NCBI GenBank assembly: GCA_028023455.1
Contig: JAQFVV010000281.1
Location: 248,001-312,000, forward strand
Length of the DNA stretch: 64,000 nt
Direction: 5' to 3'
Source: Epiperipatus broadwayi
Lineage: Eukaryota; Onychophora; Udeonychophora; Euonychophora; Peripatidae
How positions within the stretch are numbered: the stretch's first letter is position 1; each line of letters begins with the position of its first letter. The position numbers were made by a program, and so were the translations under genes. This document shows, in pieces, positions 13,401 through 24,282 of the stretch. The notes under the pieces were generated by a model. That model saw only the letters and a program-made list of their open reading frames with translations, did no database searches and had not been told where the DNA came from.

Positions 13401-15805
13401 TAACCCTAGTTTACCTGTATATTTATGCAAAAATGTGTTACACAAAATATATAGCATAAATATTTTTATGGTTTCATTTTTTTAAAACCAATAAAACAGA
13501 CAATAAAAAATAAAAATAATCCAGTAACTTAAGTTCATATTTCAAGTCTGTAATGATTTTCCCATTTAAAATATGTAGATAATTTATTCAGATTAATTTA
13601 TCTATCCGAGTTTGAAGCTTCAGTCATAATATTTATAAACATGGCAATGATTTCCAAAACAAAATATTCAATAGTTCTTTAAATAAACATTTTCACTTTC
13701 TTTTATCTTTAAAGATAATTTTAAATATCAAAATAATAAAATAGCATAATTATAGCCGGCATTGGAAAAATAAATTCTTCAGCTGAGTACATTTTTTTAC
13801 ATTTTAACATACCGGGTTAAAATGCAGAATAATAATAATTTATAGCTTTATTTAAATTTCACTATTCTCATTTAGATAAATGCATTTTTTTAAACAGAGC
13901 TCTTTTTTTTAAACATTATTTTTTTACTATTTCAAATTGTATTTATTTTTTTAAACAAATTTCTTATTATTTTTTAAATATAAGAGTAGACTTTGTTTAT
14001 AATTAAATACGTTCTTCAGTTTATGAACTACGATCAACCATTCTAAAGTTACTTATAAGTAATGACAAATATAACAATTTATTATATATTTGATAGACAT
14101 GTTCATTATTAATATTTGTAGATTCTTTTAAAGTTTTACTTCCAAACAAATTGTTTTTCATACTATTGGGCATAAACGAGAATTAGTATTTTAAAATACA
14201 CATTTTCTTCAGAAACATTATTCTGTTAAGAGCATATTTACATGTATATATCATGTATTGATAATGAAGAATTAAATTTAAAGTCAATTTTAATTTATGA
14301 GGAAGATGATGCATTTTCATTATAATGTTTTTTTTAAAATTATCAATGTCTTTTAATTTCTTCCTCATCTATATTTTTAATTTAATCAGATAAAGACTAG
14401 TATTCTATAGCTACTATAGTTCAGTGCAATAAATTGTTTAGCCATAAAAATAATTAATAATTCATGTTTTAATTTTACTTTTAAATAAAAAAAACGAATA
14501 GATAAAATGCATATGAAATAAGAGGTGCTAAGTTTCCTTCAAACATTTCTTTACTATAATTTCATGTACTAATTGAAATTTGATTGTCAGAAAATGATTA
14601 CCTTTTAAACTTTAGCCTTCCATGACTGCAGGATGATTTAAAATAATTGTATTAAAAACATACTTTTACTTTTTAAAATAAAGTATTTAAATAAAAATTA
14701 TAATTTTTATTAAAGAAAAATTTCAAGATTTCTACATGTAGAAACAAAAATAAGTAAGCCTCCCTGAATGAATTCTGGATTTCTATTTATATCTGATAAT
14801 CTCTAATACACCCACTTTTGATCAATTGGCCGGAAAACCAATAAAATTATTTTTTATTAACCTTTAACATTCTTGACAATTTAGCTGTGGAATTAATTTA
14901 CTGATGTAATTGATCTAATTATATCAAACCATGTGACTCACAGCTGCAAAGTCAAAAGTCCATTGTTAACAAATATTATCTAATATTCATAGACAATATT
15001 TTTATAAAACACAATTGTAATTAAAACAAAATTTAAAGTTATTCCTCATTATTAACTTTTAAATATTTAACTTTAATAACTTCATCCATACATTTGTTTT
15101 TTTTTAAACAATATTAGAATTAAATTTTTTTTATTCTTATGTTTGTGTCTTTCTTGCATGCAGTCATATTCTTACAAACAGGTGACCTCACACTAATTGT
15201 TTAAAAGTTATTTTTAAAACTACAACAGTAAAAATATTAATGAATATTTAATTCAAAATAACTTTATAAGTGAAACACTAAACTAAATTATATTATTACT
15301 GTTTTAATGAAATTTTACAGATTATTTTTTAAATTTATTATTAATATTATTTAAAATATTTTTTACAATATCTAATTATTATAATTTAGACATTAGAATG
15401 AATTACACAATAGTTATATTAAAATGCATTTAATATTATTTATCAACAAACAACTATTTCTGATATTTTTTTAAATTTAAATTATTGTCTGACATCCTTT
15501 TTCAAACTAACTCACACTATTATTGAAATATTTGAACATAATTCCATAAATATTTAACAATAATTATTATACTACATGAGATTATCCTATTTTACTTATT
15601 AACTAAGTTAACTTGCATTTTTTATCATTATTATTTTTTTAAACATCAGAAAATTTCAAACAAAAGGTTAAGCTAAGATAACCTCAGGCATCTATTGGAA
15701 CTAAGTGAAGTTTTAGTTAGGTACAATATATATATATATAATATTACAAATTGATGTCTGTTTTTTTTTCAAAATAATATACGTATATTTAGAAATAAAT
15801 ATTAG
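10456..15805. other. AT-rich noncoding DNA, no gene seen
   Basis: About 5.3 kb of sequence such as TTTAAAATTAAAT and ATAAAATA words, with stops in all frames. Short open segments at 10939-11133, 12545-12748 and 14183-14368 lack splice signals and have a random-looking composition. No tRNA, long inverted repeat or retroelement motif was found. Confidence 0.45.
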
Positions 15806-16568
15806 AAAATACAGTACTTAAAAGTTTATAAAAATATATCTATAACTGTCACTTAGAAGCGCTTTCAACTATCTTTGTAGTTTTTGTCAACTAATACTTT
15901 TAAAATCTCAGCTTTCCCATAATTTCATGATGTCAACTTTTCCATAAATCCATGATCTTAATATTTGCTGCTTGCCGATTAATTAAATTTTGCTTGTATT
16001 TATATAATAACATCGCTTCTTAAATTTTTCTTTTATTATTATTTCTTTCAGGTTCCACCTACATTAAATAAATTAATAAACAATTCAAAAAATAAGACTA
16101 TTAACAAATAAAAATTGTATCATTTACAAATGGACAGTAGGTGTGGCAATGGATATAGGTGCACATTGGAAAAAAATAACAAAAGAGCACTTGTTATTAT
16201 TAAAAAGGGTTCAAATGACAAAACAAAATTATAAAAATAATGATAATTTATCAGCTTCTGTCTTTTATGACCATAAAAAATCATGTATATATGGTTTTGA
16301 TTTTAAATATAGTAACGTGAAAATATTGGACACTGAAAGAAATAATAAAAGAAAAATTAAAAAAGCAATGTTAATATACAAGCAAAACTTAATTAATAAG
16401 CAAGCAGCAAACATTTACATTATGGAATTATGGGAAAGTTGACATCATAGCATTATGGGAAAGCTGACATTTAAAAGTATTAGTTGACAAAAACTACAAA
16501 GATAGTTGAAAGTGCTTCTAAGTGATGGTTATAGATATATTTTTATAAATTTTTAAGTACTGTATTTT
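15806..16568. mobile_element. Inverted-repeat DNA element (763 bp, ~148-bp arms)
   Basis: The left arm (15806-15954) and right arm (16421-16568) are inverted copies. Each carries, from the outside in, AAATACAGTACTTAAAA, TCACTTAGAAG, TTTCAACTATCTTTGTAG, TTGTCAACTAATACTTTTA and CAGCTTTCCCATAAT, with scattered differences. The arms also contain a short internal duplication of the CTTTCCCATAAT-ATGTCAACTTT type. The roughly 465-bp middle encodes no recognisable transposase. This is the structure of a non-autonomous foldback or MITE-type element. No target-site duplication could be assigned in the AT-rich flanks. Confidence 0.75.
16143..16442 (+). CDS. Lys/Asn-rich ORF inside the inverted-repeat element (doubtful)
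   Basis: 99 codons open from an ATG in the middle of the 15806-16568 element, ending in its right arm. The product would be Lys/Asn/Ile-rich (start MAMDIGAHWKKITKEH) with no catalytic motif I recognise. Length and composition allow chance in a region this AT-rich. It could be a scrap of a transposase from an autonomous relative. Stop and frame are clear, function unknown. Confidence 0.2.
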   Translation: MAMDIGAHWKKITKEHLLLLKRVQMTKQNYKNNDNLSASVFYDHKKSCIYGFDFKYSNVKILDTERNNKRKIKKAMLIYKQNLINKQAANIYIMELWES

Positions 16569-16638
16569 TTAATATATATATATATGAAAAAGAAAAAAAC
16601 AAGTTAAAACTTGCTAATGCTTGTATTATATGACAATA

Positions 16639-17667
16639 GATAACATTTTATCAAAAACACCATCAAGCGTATGTTTATTTACATAAATGTCATAGCAAGC
16701 ATTCACTATCTCTAACTTTAGTTCCACCTTCAGATCATGATTTCAAGCTATTTGCTATCATCAGTGATGGACAGGAATAAGAAACTAGATCTAAACACAG
16801 ACTCTGAGCGTTTATGAAACAGTTTCTATTCAGCTTGCAAGCATGAATCTTTTAGACACATAATGTCTTCAAACTCAGCATAGCAAACCAGATAGCTATA
16901 TAGGTCTGATATCAGTTCAGCATCACCACATAGTAGAAGCCTCTGCAATATATATCATTGCAAGAACGACCTCAAAGGTACATTTATAAAAAACAAAAAA
17001 ACAAGTTAAAACTTGCTAATGCTTGTATTTATGACAATAGATGGCATTCTACCAAAAACACCATCAAGCTGAATAGAAACTGTTTTATAAACACTCAGAG
17101 TTTGTGTTTAGATCTAGTTTCTTTATTCCTGTCTTTCACTGATGATAGCAAATAGCTTAAAATCATGATCTGAAAGTGGAATTATAGTTAGAGATAGTGA
17201 ATACTGCTCTGACGTTTATGTAAACAAAACATATGCTTGATCGGTGTTTTTGGTAGAACGCCATCTATGGACATAAATACAAGCATTATCAAGTTTTTTA
17301 ACTTGTATTTTATTTTTCATAAATGTACCTTTGAGGTCTTTCTTGCAATGATATAGATTGCAGAGGCTTCTACTATGTGGTGATGCTGAACTGATATCAG
17401 ACCCATATAGCTATCTGGTTTGCTATGCTGAGTTTGAAGACATTACATGTCTAAAAGATTCACGCTTGCAAGCTGAATAGAAACTGTTTCATAAACGCTC
17501 AGAGTTTGTGTTTAAATCTAGTTTCTTATTCATGTCATTTACTGATGATAGCAAATAGCTTGAAGTCATGATCTGAAAGTGGAATTATAGTTAGAGATAG
17601 TGAATGCTTGCTCTGATGTTTATGTAAACAAACATACGCTTCACTGTGTTTTTGGTAGAATGCCATA
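16639..17667. repeat. ~1-kb imperfect palindrome centred near 17153
   Basis: Sequence on the left pairs with sequence on the right at a constant centre: 16666-16675 with 17631-17640, 16831-16840 with 17466-17475, 17001-17010 with 17297-17306, and 17051-17062 with 17244-17255 all give 17153. The loop (17063-17243) is itself a direct copy of the outer right arm (about 17470-17645), so a ~180-bp unit occurs three times, one inverted. Recognisable words are TTTCTATTCAGCTTG, ATAGCAAATAGCTT and TAGAAGCCTCTGCAAT. This looks like nested or head-to-head copies of one foldback element. No protein is encoded. Confidence 0.8.
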
Positions 17668-17729
17668 TATATATATATTGAAACAGATGTTTTTGGTAGA
17701 ATGCCATATATATATATATTGAAACAGAT
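17648..17729. repeat. 41-bp tandem duplication at the palindrome/long-repeat junction
   Basis: The unit GTTTTTGGTAGAATGCC plus an AT run plus TTGAAACAGAT occurs twice. It joins the right end of the palindrome to the first bases (TGAAACAG) of the long direct repeat. It may be slippage, or a trace of insertion of one element beside the other. Confidence 0.8.
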
Positions 17730-18033
17730 AGATCTGGTTCACCTATTATATTCTATTATAGGGTATTTCATTGAATTCAGATTGCATGTGTTTCTTTAAT
17801 TTAAAACATTGAGTGTGATTATAATATTGCAGGGTATGTGCATGTATAATCATCTTATGTATTATAATATGAAATATAGACTTAAATATTTATATACACG
17901 CATATTCATTTACATTTGTTAAAACTGAAGTAAACATAATGGTGTGTAGTTAAAATTTATATATATAACAGAATAATAAGTTTAAATTTATAAACATTAC
18001 TTATGTAATTTTCAATATTCATTTTAATATAGG

Positions 18034-18466
18034 GTATATGAGCACAGACTTTCAGATGACTCATCACTCTCCACTCTATCTAATAACACTGATACACTCA
18101 AGCACATATATGCTGAAAAGATAAATAATCACCAATATACGTATTTCATGCTAAACCAGCAATCATCAGTTTGTCCAGATTATCATCTCCCACACATATA
18201 TACTATAAGTGCTCAGACATATATTAAGATAGACAATCTTCATACTTTAATGGACAGGCTCCAACCTACTACACACTCCAACTCTTCAACCATCCATCCA
18301 ATTGAAAATCTGATGATGGAATGCTCGAAGGCCACCCTGAGGCCGAGATTCTTGTCACACCCATGTTGACCTAAGGTCAATCTGAACCCCACATGTACAG
18401 GACATAATCCATTTAATACATATGCAAGGATGGGAAGACATCTCTACAATGTAATAATTAAATAAT
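18034..18466. mobile_element. Insertion private to repeat copy 1 (unknown element)
   Basis: Copy 2 reads straight through (TTCATTTTAAATAATTTTCAAG at about 25622), whereas copy 1 has 0.43 kb between TTCATTTTA and AATAATTTTCAAG. The insert is richer in GC and includes CTCGAAGGCCACCCTGAGG and TTGACCTAAGGTCAA, a short palindrome. A 73-codon frame at 18148-18369 lies in it but has no recognisable domain. Ends and target duplication are unclear, so a deletion from copy 2 is the alternative. Confidence 0.5.
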
Positions 18467-19814
18467 TTTCAAGTTAAATAATTTTCAGTTCTATTGTTTG
18501 TTTAAAATTACACAAGCTGGTAATTTTTTTAAAGAGTTTTAACACTTCATCTAAAAATAATCTTTAGCTAAAACTTGACCCATTTAAAATTATAACTTAA
18601 GAACAATTATAAAATTCAGTAAGGCATAAAGTACTGTTGCCAACTACAACTATGATGCAAATTGAAATACTCTTGGGAATATATCTTTGTTTCTGGATGT
18701 AACTATGAAGTAAATTAGAATAATAAAGCTTTAAGTCCAGATTTAGCTATACCAAATAATTTACAAAGGGGATATTTAGTGAAAGGCAAGTTCGAACCAG
18801 TAATCAGGTGATGTCGCAAGACTAAAGGGAGGAGGGAACTACTGTCAAATATGTAATATAAAAAATGGCCTGTAGTAGCCATCAATACTCTAATTCTATT
18901 TCTTTTGTTCCTCTTGTTGTTATTAAAATTATTGTTATTGCTGCTGTAAATATTTTTGAAAACCAGTGCTGAAAATTTAAATAAGAAAACTGTTTCTGCT
19001 GTACTTTAGCAAGCTGGATCTTAGAAAGCCATTACCCAAGCTATTCACATGATGATCATTGGCTAGGGACAAGAGACAGCCATCTGCTTTCTAAGACAAG
19101 CTGCTATTAATGACAGAAAACACCAACCTCAGCCATACCCATCCCAGTGAGGAAAAACTACACCTGAAATGACAGAGAGTTCCTTGAACAAAGTAATGAA
19201 GAAAAGCTGCCACCAAGTAAATTCACAAAGCTACATCTAGACTCAAACCTAGAGAAGCCACATCCAATATAAAAAAGAGAAGATGTACAAGATGCCTTGA
19301 AAGACTCACTATCAAGATTACTGGTAAATCATTTTGCAGAATATTAAATTCCATTACTAAACTCATTCTAAATGAAAAGATAGCTAACTAATAAATGTCA
19401 TGAGTCATAATATCATTTAAATGTTACACTAAACTTATGTTAAATTTATTTAAAGCTTAGAGCACTCTCAAAATTCTTGCTTGATCATTAATAATTTAAG
19501 TAAGCATGGATATTTAGTTTCTATAAAACCATTCAAACACATTTTTTATTTTTAAATTATAACTTGTTTGTTTAATGAAATTTATTCTTATGCCAACCTT
19601 TTTTTAGTTTTAAGTACAGGTTTATTAATTTATGCTATGTTTGTCAGAACAGAGTTTTGTCTGTTTAATAAATTATCTGGGAAGAGGAGCGAGTAATCAC
19701 TTTTTCATTATGGCAGAGTATTGTTATATAAAGAATATAGGCAAAACTCCCTTCTGAAATCAAACTATTATTTACATTAGCGTGAATCAATTATTTATAA
19801 TGCCCAAAATAAGT

Positions 19815-20165
19815 TATTTAAAATTCATCTTTTGCTTAAGTTATTTAAAATGAAAATATTTTGCTAAAGTTATTTTAAATGTATATTTTGCATATGTTAT
19901 TTAAAATGCGGATTTTGTTCATGTTATTTAAGATGTATATTTTGAGTAAGTTAATTAAAATGTATTTGCCAGTTATTTAAAAAGTATTTGACACAAGTGT
20001 AGGTTTTGCAAAAGTTATCTAAAACACATTTTGCATTTTTAGTAAGGCCTATTTTACGAGTTATTTAAGATAAATATTTGTGTAATTTATTTAAGAATCA
20101 ATATTTTGTGTGAGCTATTTAATAATCCCTATCTTAGATTATTTAAGAATCAGTTCGTTTGATAT
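19815..20165. repeat. Degenerate ~27-bp tandem array inside repeat copy 1
   Basis: The motif GTTATTTAAAATGTATATTTTG and variants recur about a dozen times with varying spacing. The same array is at the matching place in copy 2 (26970-27330), so it predates the duplication. Confidence 0.7.
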
Positions 20166-20994
20166 TAGATAGAATGTATACTACATATAATTAATGTTTC
20201 AAGTTCTAATAAATCTTTAAACTTTGCTATAACTCCATTTAATTAAAGATTAAGATGATACGCAGAGAGCCTTAAATCAGATTCTCATTATCACCATTAT
20301 CATGTGACTTAATAATCTCATTTATGAACTGACCAGTGGTAGTAGTACTGAAAGAAGCTAAGATTTTGGCATAATTATTTTATAAAATATTAATTTAGCA
20401 TTATGAATGTATTGCTAGTTAGTATAAATATGCGTAGCTTCTTGCTATATCTATAATGGCCTACATCAGAATCATTTCCATTTCAAGTCATGCCTCAAAA
20501 GTTTAGGCACCTGTGACATTTATTTGTATTTGAGGGAATCAAAGCATTCCAAAGGGTTCATAAGCCATCTTCTGCTCACTTAAATAAAAAGGCTTCTTCA
20601 ATTATAACAAGCAGACCAGTTTGGAGAACCATTTACAAGGTAATAAACCTCAATTAAGAATACATTCAAGGCACATTCATTCTGATACTATAGTTGGTAA
20701 CACACTAGAATCTGATGTTCGACACACACACCCCAGTTCAGTTTCCATAGAATGTAACTTTGGCTTTGATCAGATTCAGAATCTGAGTTAATGCATTTAT
20801 CTGTGTAAAAATTATATATAACACACAATTAACTTTTAGTTAAGTTTAAACTTAGTAATAATAATATAATCTCTATAAGTTACCCATAAATTGATCACTC
20901 TAGCTATTACTGATTGCCATTATATAGAACATCGCACAAGTTAGGGCATGAAAAATGGCATATGCCTATTAAAAGTCATAGACTAATTAAATCA

Positions 20995-21265
20995 TTTGGA
21001 ACCCTGAGCATCCCCTCACCTCCATGTGAGCTATATATAAATTGCTTTGTGATACTATTTTATAACCCTGAACCACTCACCTGCATGTGCATTCTATAAA
21101 TTGCTTTATGATATTATTTTATAACTCTGAACCATTCACCTGCCTGTGAACCTATATAATTAGTTTTGTAACCCTGAGTTCTCACCTACATGTCAGCACA
21201 CTATATAACTCGCTGTACAATATTCTTCATAACCCTGAGTATTCACTCACCTGTTTGTGAGCCAG
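20995..21265. repeat. ~55-bp tandem array with CACCTGCATGTGAG motif, copy 1
   Basis: About five units each combine ACCCTGA, CTCACCTGCATGTGAGC and TATATAAATTGCTTTATGATA in the same order with variations. The CTCACCTGCATGTGAG core is partly palindromic. It lies about 350 bp before the end of the long repeat. Confidence 0.75.
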
Positions 21266-21635
21266 CTATACCCAATTTATTTTGTTTTATTATTTATTAT
21301 ATTAAATTTATGAAATATATATTGGTCTCAGTCTCCATTCTTGCTCATTACCTTATGAATCACTAGTTAAGTTATATAATATATAATGGGGGATGTTTCA
21401 TGTTTTCCTGCTTTGCTATTGCTGGAACATGAATAAAGAGATATCAAGTGTAACCTCAGGCATGTCATTCACAAAGGGTGACTTGGAAGCATGAATGAGA
21501 GGGTTGAAGTATGATCAGATGTAGGATATTACAATCCTGAATTAGTCAGCTTTTGGTTCTCTGACTCAGACTCTCTGTCTGTTGAGAAAATTTACAAACC
21601 TGACCATTACATAGGTATATTTGTTTTCCTGGAGT

Positions 21636-21654
21636 TAGTGATGCAACATGTGGC
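21636..21654 (+). other. Primer-binding-site-like motif after repeat copy 1
   Basis: TAGTGATGCAACATGTGGC lies 24 bases past the end of the copy 1/copy 2 homology. Its CAACATGTGGC half matches the CAACGTGGGGC half of the Lys1,2-type primer site at 9 of 11 positions. It also resembles the minus-strand motif at 1048-1066 (CAACATGGGGC), which has similar sequence before it. The first half is poorly conserved, so this would be a decayed site. Confidence 0.35.
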
Positions 21655-22203
21655 TTAGACTAAGTACATGACCCTGAGTAAAGTATTTATGTTTTACATT
21701 CCAAATATCATTGTATTATTACAAAAATATGTATAAATTAAATAAAACATCTCATAATCTGGTATTATAATTATTAAGTAATTGAGTTGATAAATAATTT
21801 AAATAAATTTTAAAAGTCAGAAACAACATGTGATTCACAGAAGGATGAGCTAGAAAATGATCAAGCAAAAAAAAAAAAGAAATACATGCGAACTGAAAAA
21901 AAAAAAGAAAGTTTTATTTTAAAGGAAGAAACCTCAGGTGGCAAGACAGAAGCTGGGTGAGTCTGAAAATTTATTTCATTACTTAGATGTGTTATTGCAT
22001 ATTTAATTATATATTATTTAGATGTATCAGCTGGCAAATAACAAAAAAGAAAAATGTGCAAAGAACAAGGGTGAGTGAGGTAGTATTAGGTAGTCAGTTC
22101 TGGGGGAGTAGACAGTGAGTCAGTTGTCAAATAAAAATAAGAAAAGAAAAGCAAATCAAAGATAGAGATAATAGTACTAAAATATATATAAAATAAAAAT
22201 AGA

Positions 22204-22434
22204 ATGGAAGAAGAAAGAAAAGATGAGGGAAAAGGGGAACAGGAGGAGCAGATAGGAAAGGAAGTAGAAAATGAAGGTAAAACTTTGAGATCAGAGAGAA
22301 GGATAGTAAAAGAGAGTAGTAACAATATGGAAGAGGAAGTCCTAGTTAGCACAAATGAGAACATAGAAGAGGCAATTGGGCCAAAATCAACACAAGGAAA
22401 GAGACAGAGAAAAGCAAGAAGTGGTAGATGAGAG
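22204..22434 (+). pseudogene. Glu/Lys-rich ORF in the internal region (gag-like?)
   Basis: 75 codons from ATG to TGA give a highly charged Glu/Lys/Arg product (start MEEERKDEGKGEQEEQ) with a less biased middle (VLVSTNENIEEAIGPK). It grades into the purine tract that follows. In the composite element it lies between the primer-site-like motif and the integrase scrap, a gag or gag-pol linker position. There is no recognised domain. It may be mere purine-rich translation. Confidence 0.3.
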
Positions 22435-22860
22435 ACAGGACTGAAAGGGAAAAAAGAAGAGAAAGAGAGAGAAGAAAGGAATGAAAAAAAGAAGGAGAGA
22501 GAAAAAAGGAAAGAGAAAGAAAAAAAGAAGAGAGAAGAAAGGAAAGAAAAAAGGAGGGATAGAGAAGAAAAAAAGAAAAAGAAAAAAGAGATAGAGAAGA
22601 AAGGGAAAAAGACAGGGCTGAAAGGAAAGAAAAAGAAAAGAAAAAAGAGAAGAAAGGAAAGAAAAAGAAAGAAAAGATAGAGAAGAAATGGAAAAAGATA
22701 AGGCTGAAAAGGGAGATAAAGAAGAAAGAGAAGAAAAAAGGAGAGATAAAGAAGAAAGAAATGAAAAAAAAAGCAGAGACAGAAAAAAAGGGAAAAGGCT
22801 AAGGCTGAAAGGAAAAAAAGAAAGAAGATATAGAGAAGAAAAAGTATAAAAAGTGAGAAA
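22435..22860 (+). repeat. Polypurine tract of the internal region
   Basis: More than 400 bp almost entirely of A and G (GAAAGAGAGAGAAG, AAAAAGAAAAAG). A larger unit GGAAAAAGA(T)AAGGCTGAAA recurs several times, for example near 22604, 22692 and 22793, so it is a degenerate minisatellite. A long minus-strand open frame across 22086-23024 (Phe/Leu/Ser) is its complement and is not a gene. Confidence 0.8.
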
Positions 22861-22918
22861 TAAAAAATGGGTGAGAAAGGGAGAGATGCTTCACTGTATA
22901 GGGTGAATATTAGAATGA

Positions 22919-23149
22919 CAGAAAGAGCTTCCATATAAAAAGATAGTAGAGATAAGACCAGATATAGAGAAAAAAGTAAAAGTTCTAGAAAGTGAGTTAG
23001 AGATAGTGAACAAAGGGACCACAAAAGAAAGAGTAGATATAATACAAGAGATACAGGGTCTTCAGGAGAGAGTAGGTAAAGTAGAAAAGGAGCAAAGAGA
23101 TAAGGATAGAAGGGAAAAAGCTACCACAGAAAAGCATAGTTTTAGCTAG
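22919..23149 (+). pseudogene. Coiled-coil coding remnant upstream of the integrase-like frame
   Basis: 76 codons are open between stops, with heptad-like spacing (DIEKKVKVLESELEIV, DIIQEIQGLQERVGKV) and no low-complexity bias. The frame ends in TAG just before a neighbouring frame takes up the integrase C-terminal-like sequence, consistent with a one-base shift. In Ty3-type elements a helical segment before the integrase C-terminal domain is common. A gag coiled coil is also possible. Confidence 0.45.
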
Positions 23150-23150
23150 T

Positions 23151-23432
23151 GAAGTCAAGGTGGAAATAAAGAAAGCAGAGTATAGGGTAAGAAAACTAAA
23201 ACTGACTTATAAATTCAATGTAGGCAACTGGGTTTGGTTGAAAGATAAGCCTCCAAATAACAGACCCTTATCCAAGTACCAAAAATTTGACCCACTCTAC
23301 AAAGGACCAGACCAGATAAAGGGAATGTGGATGAAAATGCTTTAAAATCGCATAATGTAAACAGAATCAGAAATTCCCATAGAGAAAGGTGAAGGGAAAT
23401 TATATTTAACTTTAATGTCAATTTATGAATAA
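23151..23432 (+). pseudogene. Integrase C-terminal-like (pol 3' end) remnant
   Basis: The frame contains KFNVGNWVWLKD, then SKYQKFDPLYKGPDQIK. This has the form of the small beta-barrel at the C-terminus of Ty3-type integrases, usually written as F-x-V-G-D-x-V-W-L-K, a variable loop, then K-F-x-x-x-Y-x-G-P-Y-x-I. The strand order and the W-L-K and G-P positions fit. Two in-frame stops (about 23343 and 23358) interrupt the last third before the final TAA at 23430. The HHCC zinc finger and DDE catalytic core are absent upstream. Function is therefore lost and this is a relic. Confidence 0.6.
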
Positions 23433-23439
23433 TCAGAAT

Positions 23440-23720
23440 TAGTTTACCCTATTTAACCTTATTTATTTATTTAAACATTTATTTAAAATCTATTACGTGA
23501 ATTATAGAAAGTTAGTAAGTAATTAGAATGCATCACCTTTTTTAATCTTATTTATAACCTATTACTCAATTATAGAGTAAGAATAATTAGAATTTGTTAT
23601 CTTATTTAATTATATAAACCTTATTTATAACATATTACTCGAATTATAGTAATGTAAGTCAATAATTAGAATTTGTTATCTTAATCAATCATATTTGTGT
23701 ATTTAATAAAATGTGTTATG
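23440..23720. repeat. ~80-bp tandem repeat, three degenerate units
   Basis: Each unit has ACCTTATTTAT, then TATTACTCGAATTATAG, then AATTAGAATTTGTTATC (first unit: GAATTATAG and AATTAGAATGCATCACC). Units start near 23455, 23540 and 23610. Confidence 0.75.
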
Positions 23721-23890
23721 TTAATTGTATTTAACTGTGCTACAGCAAGGAAATTGGCATATTAGCTGCTCACAGTATGAGAAAGGGAAGAGGGAGTTGA
23801 GAAAAGTAGACAAGAATAGTTAAAAAATATATATAGATAACAGTTACATAGGCTGTGTAGAATCACTAGGGAAAAACACAACCTACCAAA

Positions 23891-23914
23891 AGAGAAATAG
23901 AGGTGGAAGGAAGG
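23891..23914 (+). other. Polypurine-tract-like run before repeat copy 2
   Basis: AGAGAAATAGAGGTGGAAGG followed by AAGG, 30 bases before TGAAACAG where homology with copy 1 begins. A plus-strand primer normally abuts the 3' LTR, so either the true LTR start is nearer to 23915 or this is not the functional tract. Confidence 0.3.
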
Positions 23915-24282
23915 TCTTATTTTTTGTCCGGGAATGGATTGCTATGAAACAGTTACATCTGTTTCACCTATTATTTTTTTCCAAGACTAAGCTTGTGGTA
24001 TAAAGACCTGTAGAGGTCTCTACTATCACATTTTATATGCATGTGATTGAGGCTACAGCCTTAATGAATATTATTCTATAATAGTGTATTTTGTTGCACT
24101 CAGACTGCATGTGTTTCTTTAATTTAAAACATTGAGTATGCTTATAATATTGCAGGGTATGTGCATGTATAATCATCTTATTAATTATAATATGAAATAT
24201 AGACTTAAATATTTATATATGTGCATATTCATTTACATTAGTTAAAACTGAAATAAACATAATGGTGTGTAGTTAAAATTTA

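Larger units (their letters stand above)
17720..21611 (+). repeat. Long direct repeat, copy 1 (putative 5' LTR)
   Basis: This matches 23945-28766 along its length with scattered substitutions and small indels, a few to about ten per 100 bases where I aligned by eye. Shared landmarks are CAGATTGCATGTGTTTC / CAGACTGCATGTGTTTC near the start, TTCAAGTTAAATAATTTTC, GCAAGTTCGAACCAGTAATC, AAAACACCAACCTCAGCCAT, and the block ending GACCATTACA / GAACATTACA. It carries a private 0.43-kb insertion at about 18034-18466. No open frame is conserved between the two copies, which fits an LTR or other noncoding repeat. Confidence 0.8.

Noticed and set aside
18786-18806. GTTCGAAC word as a pol III B box
   Set aside because: No A box at the right distance on either strand and it is part of the long direct repeat.
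22086-23024. 312-codon minus-strand open frame (Phe/Leu/Ser)
   Set aside because: It is the complement of the polypurine tract; composition is extreme and no domain or signal supports a gene.
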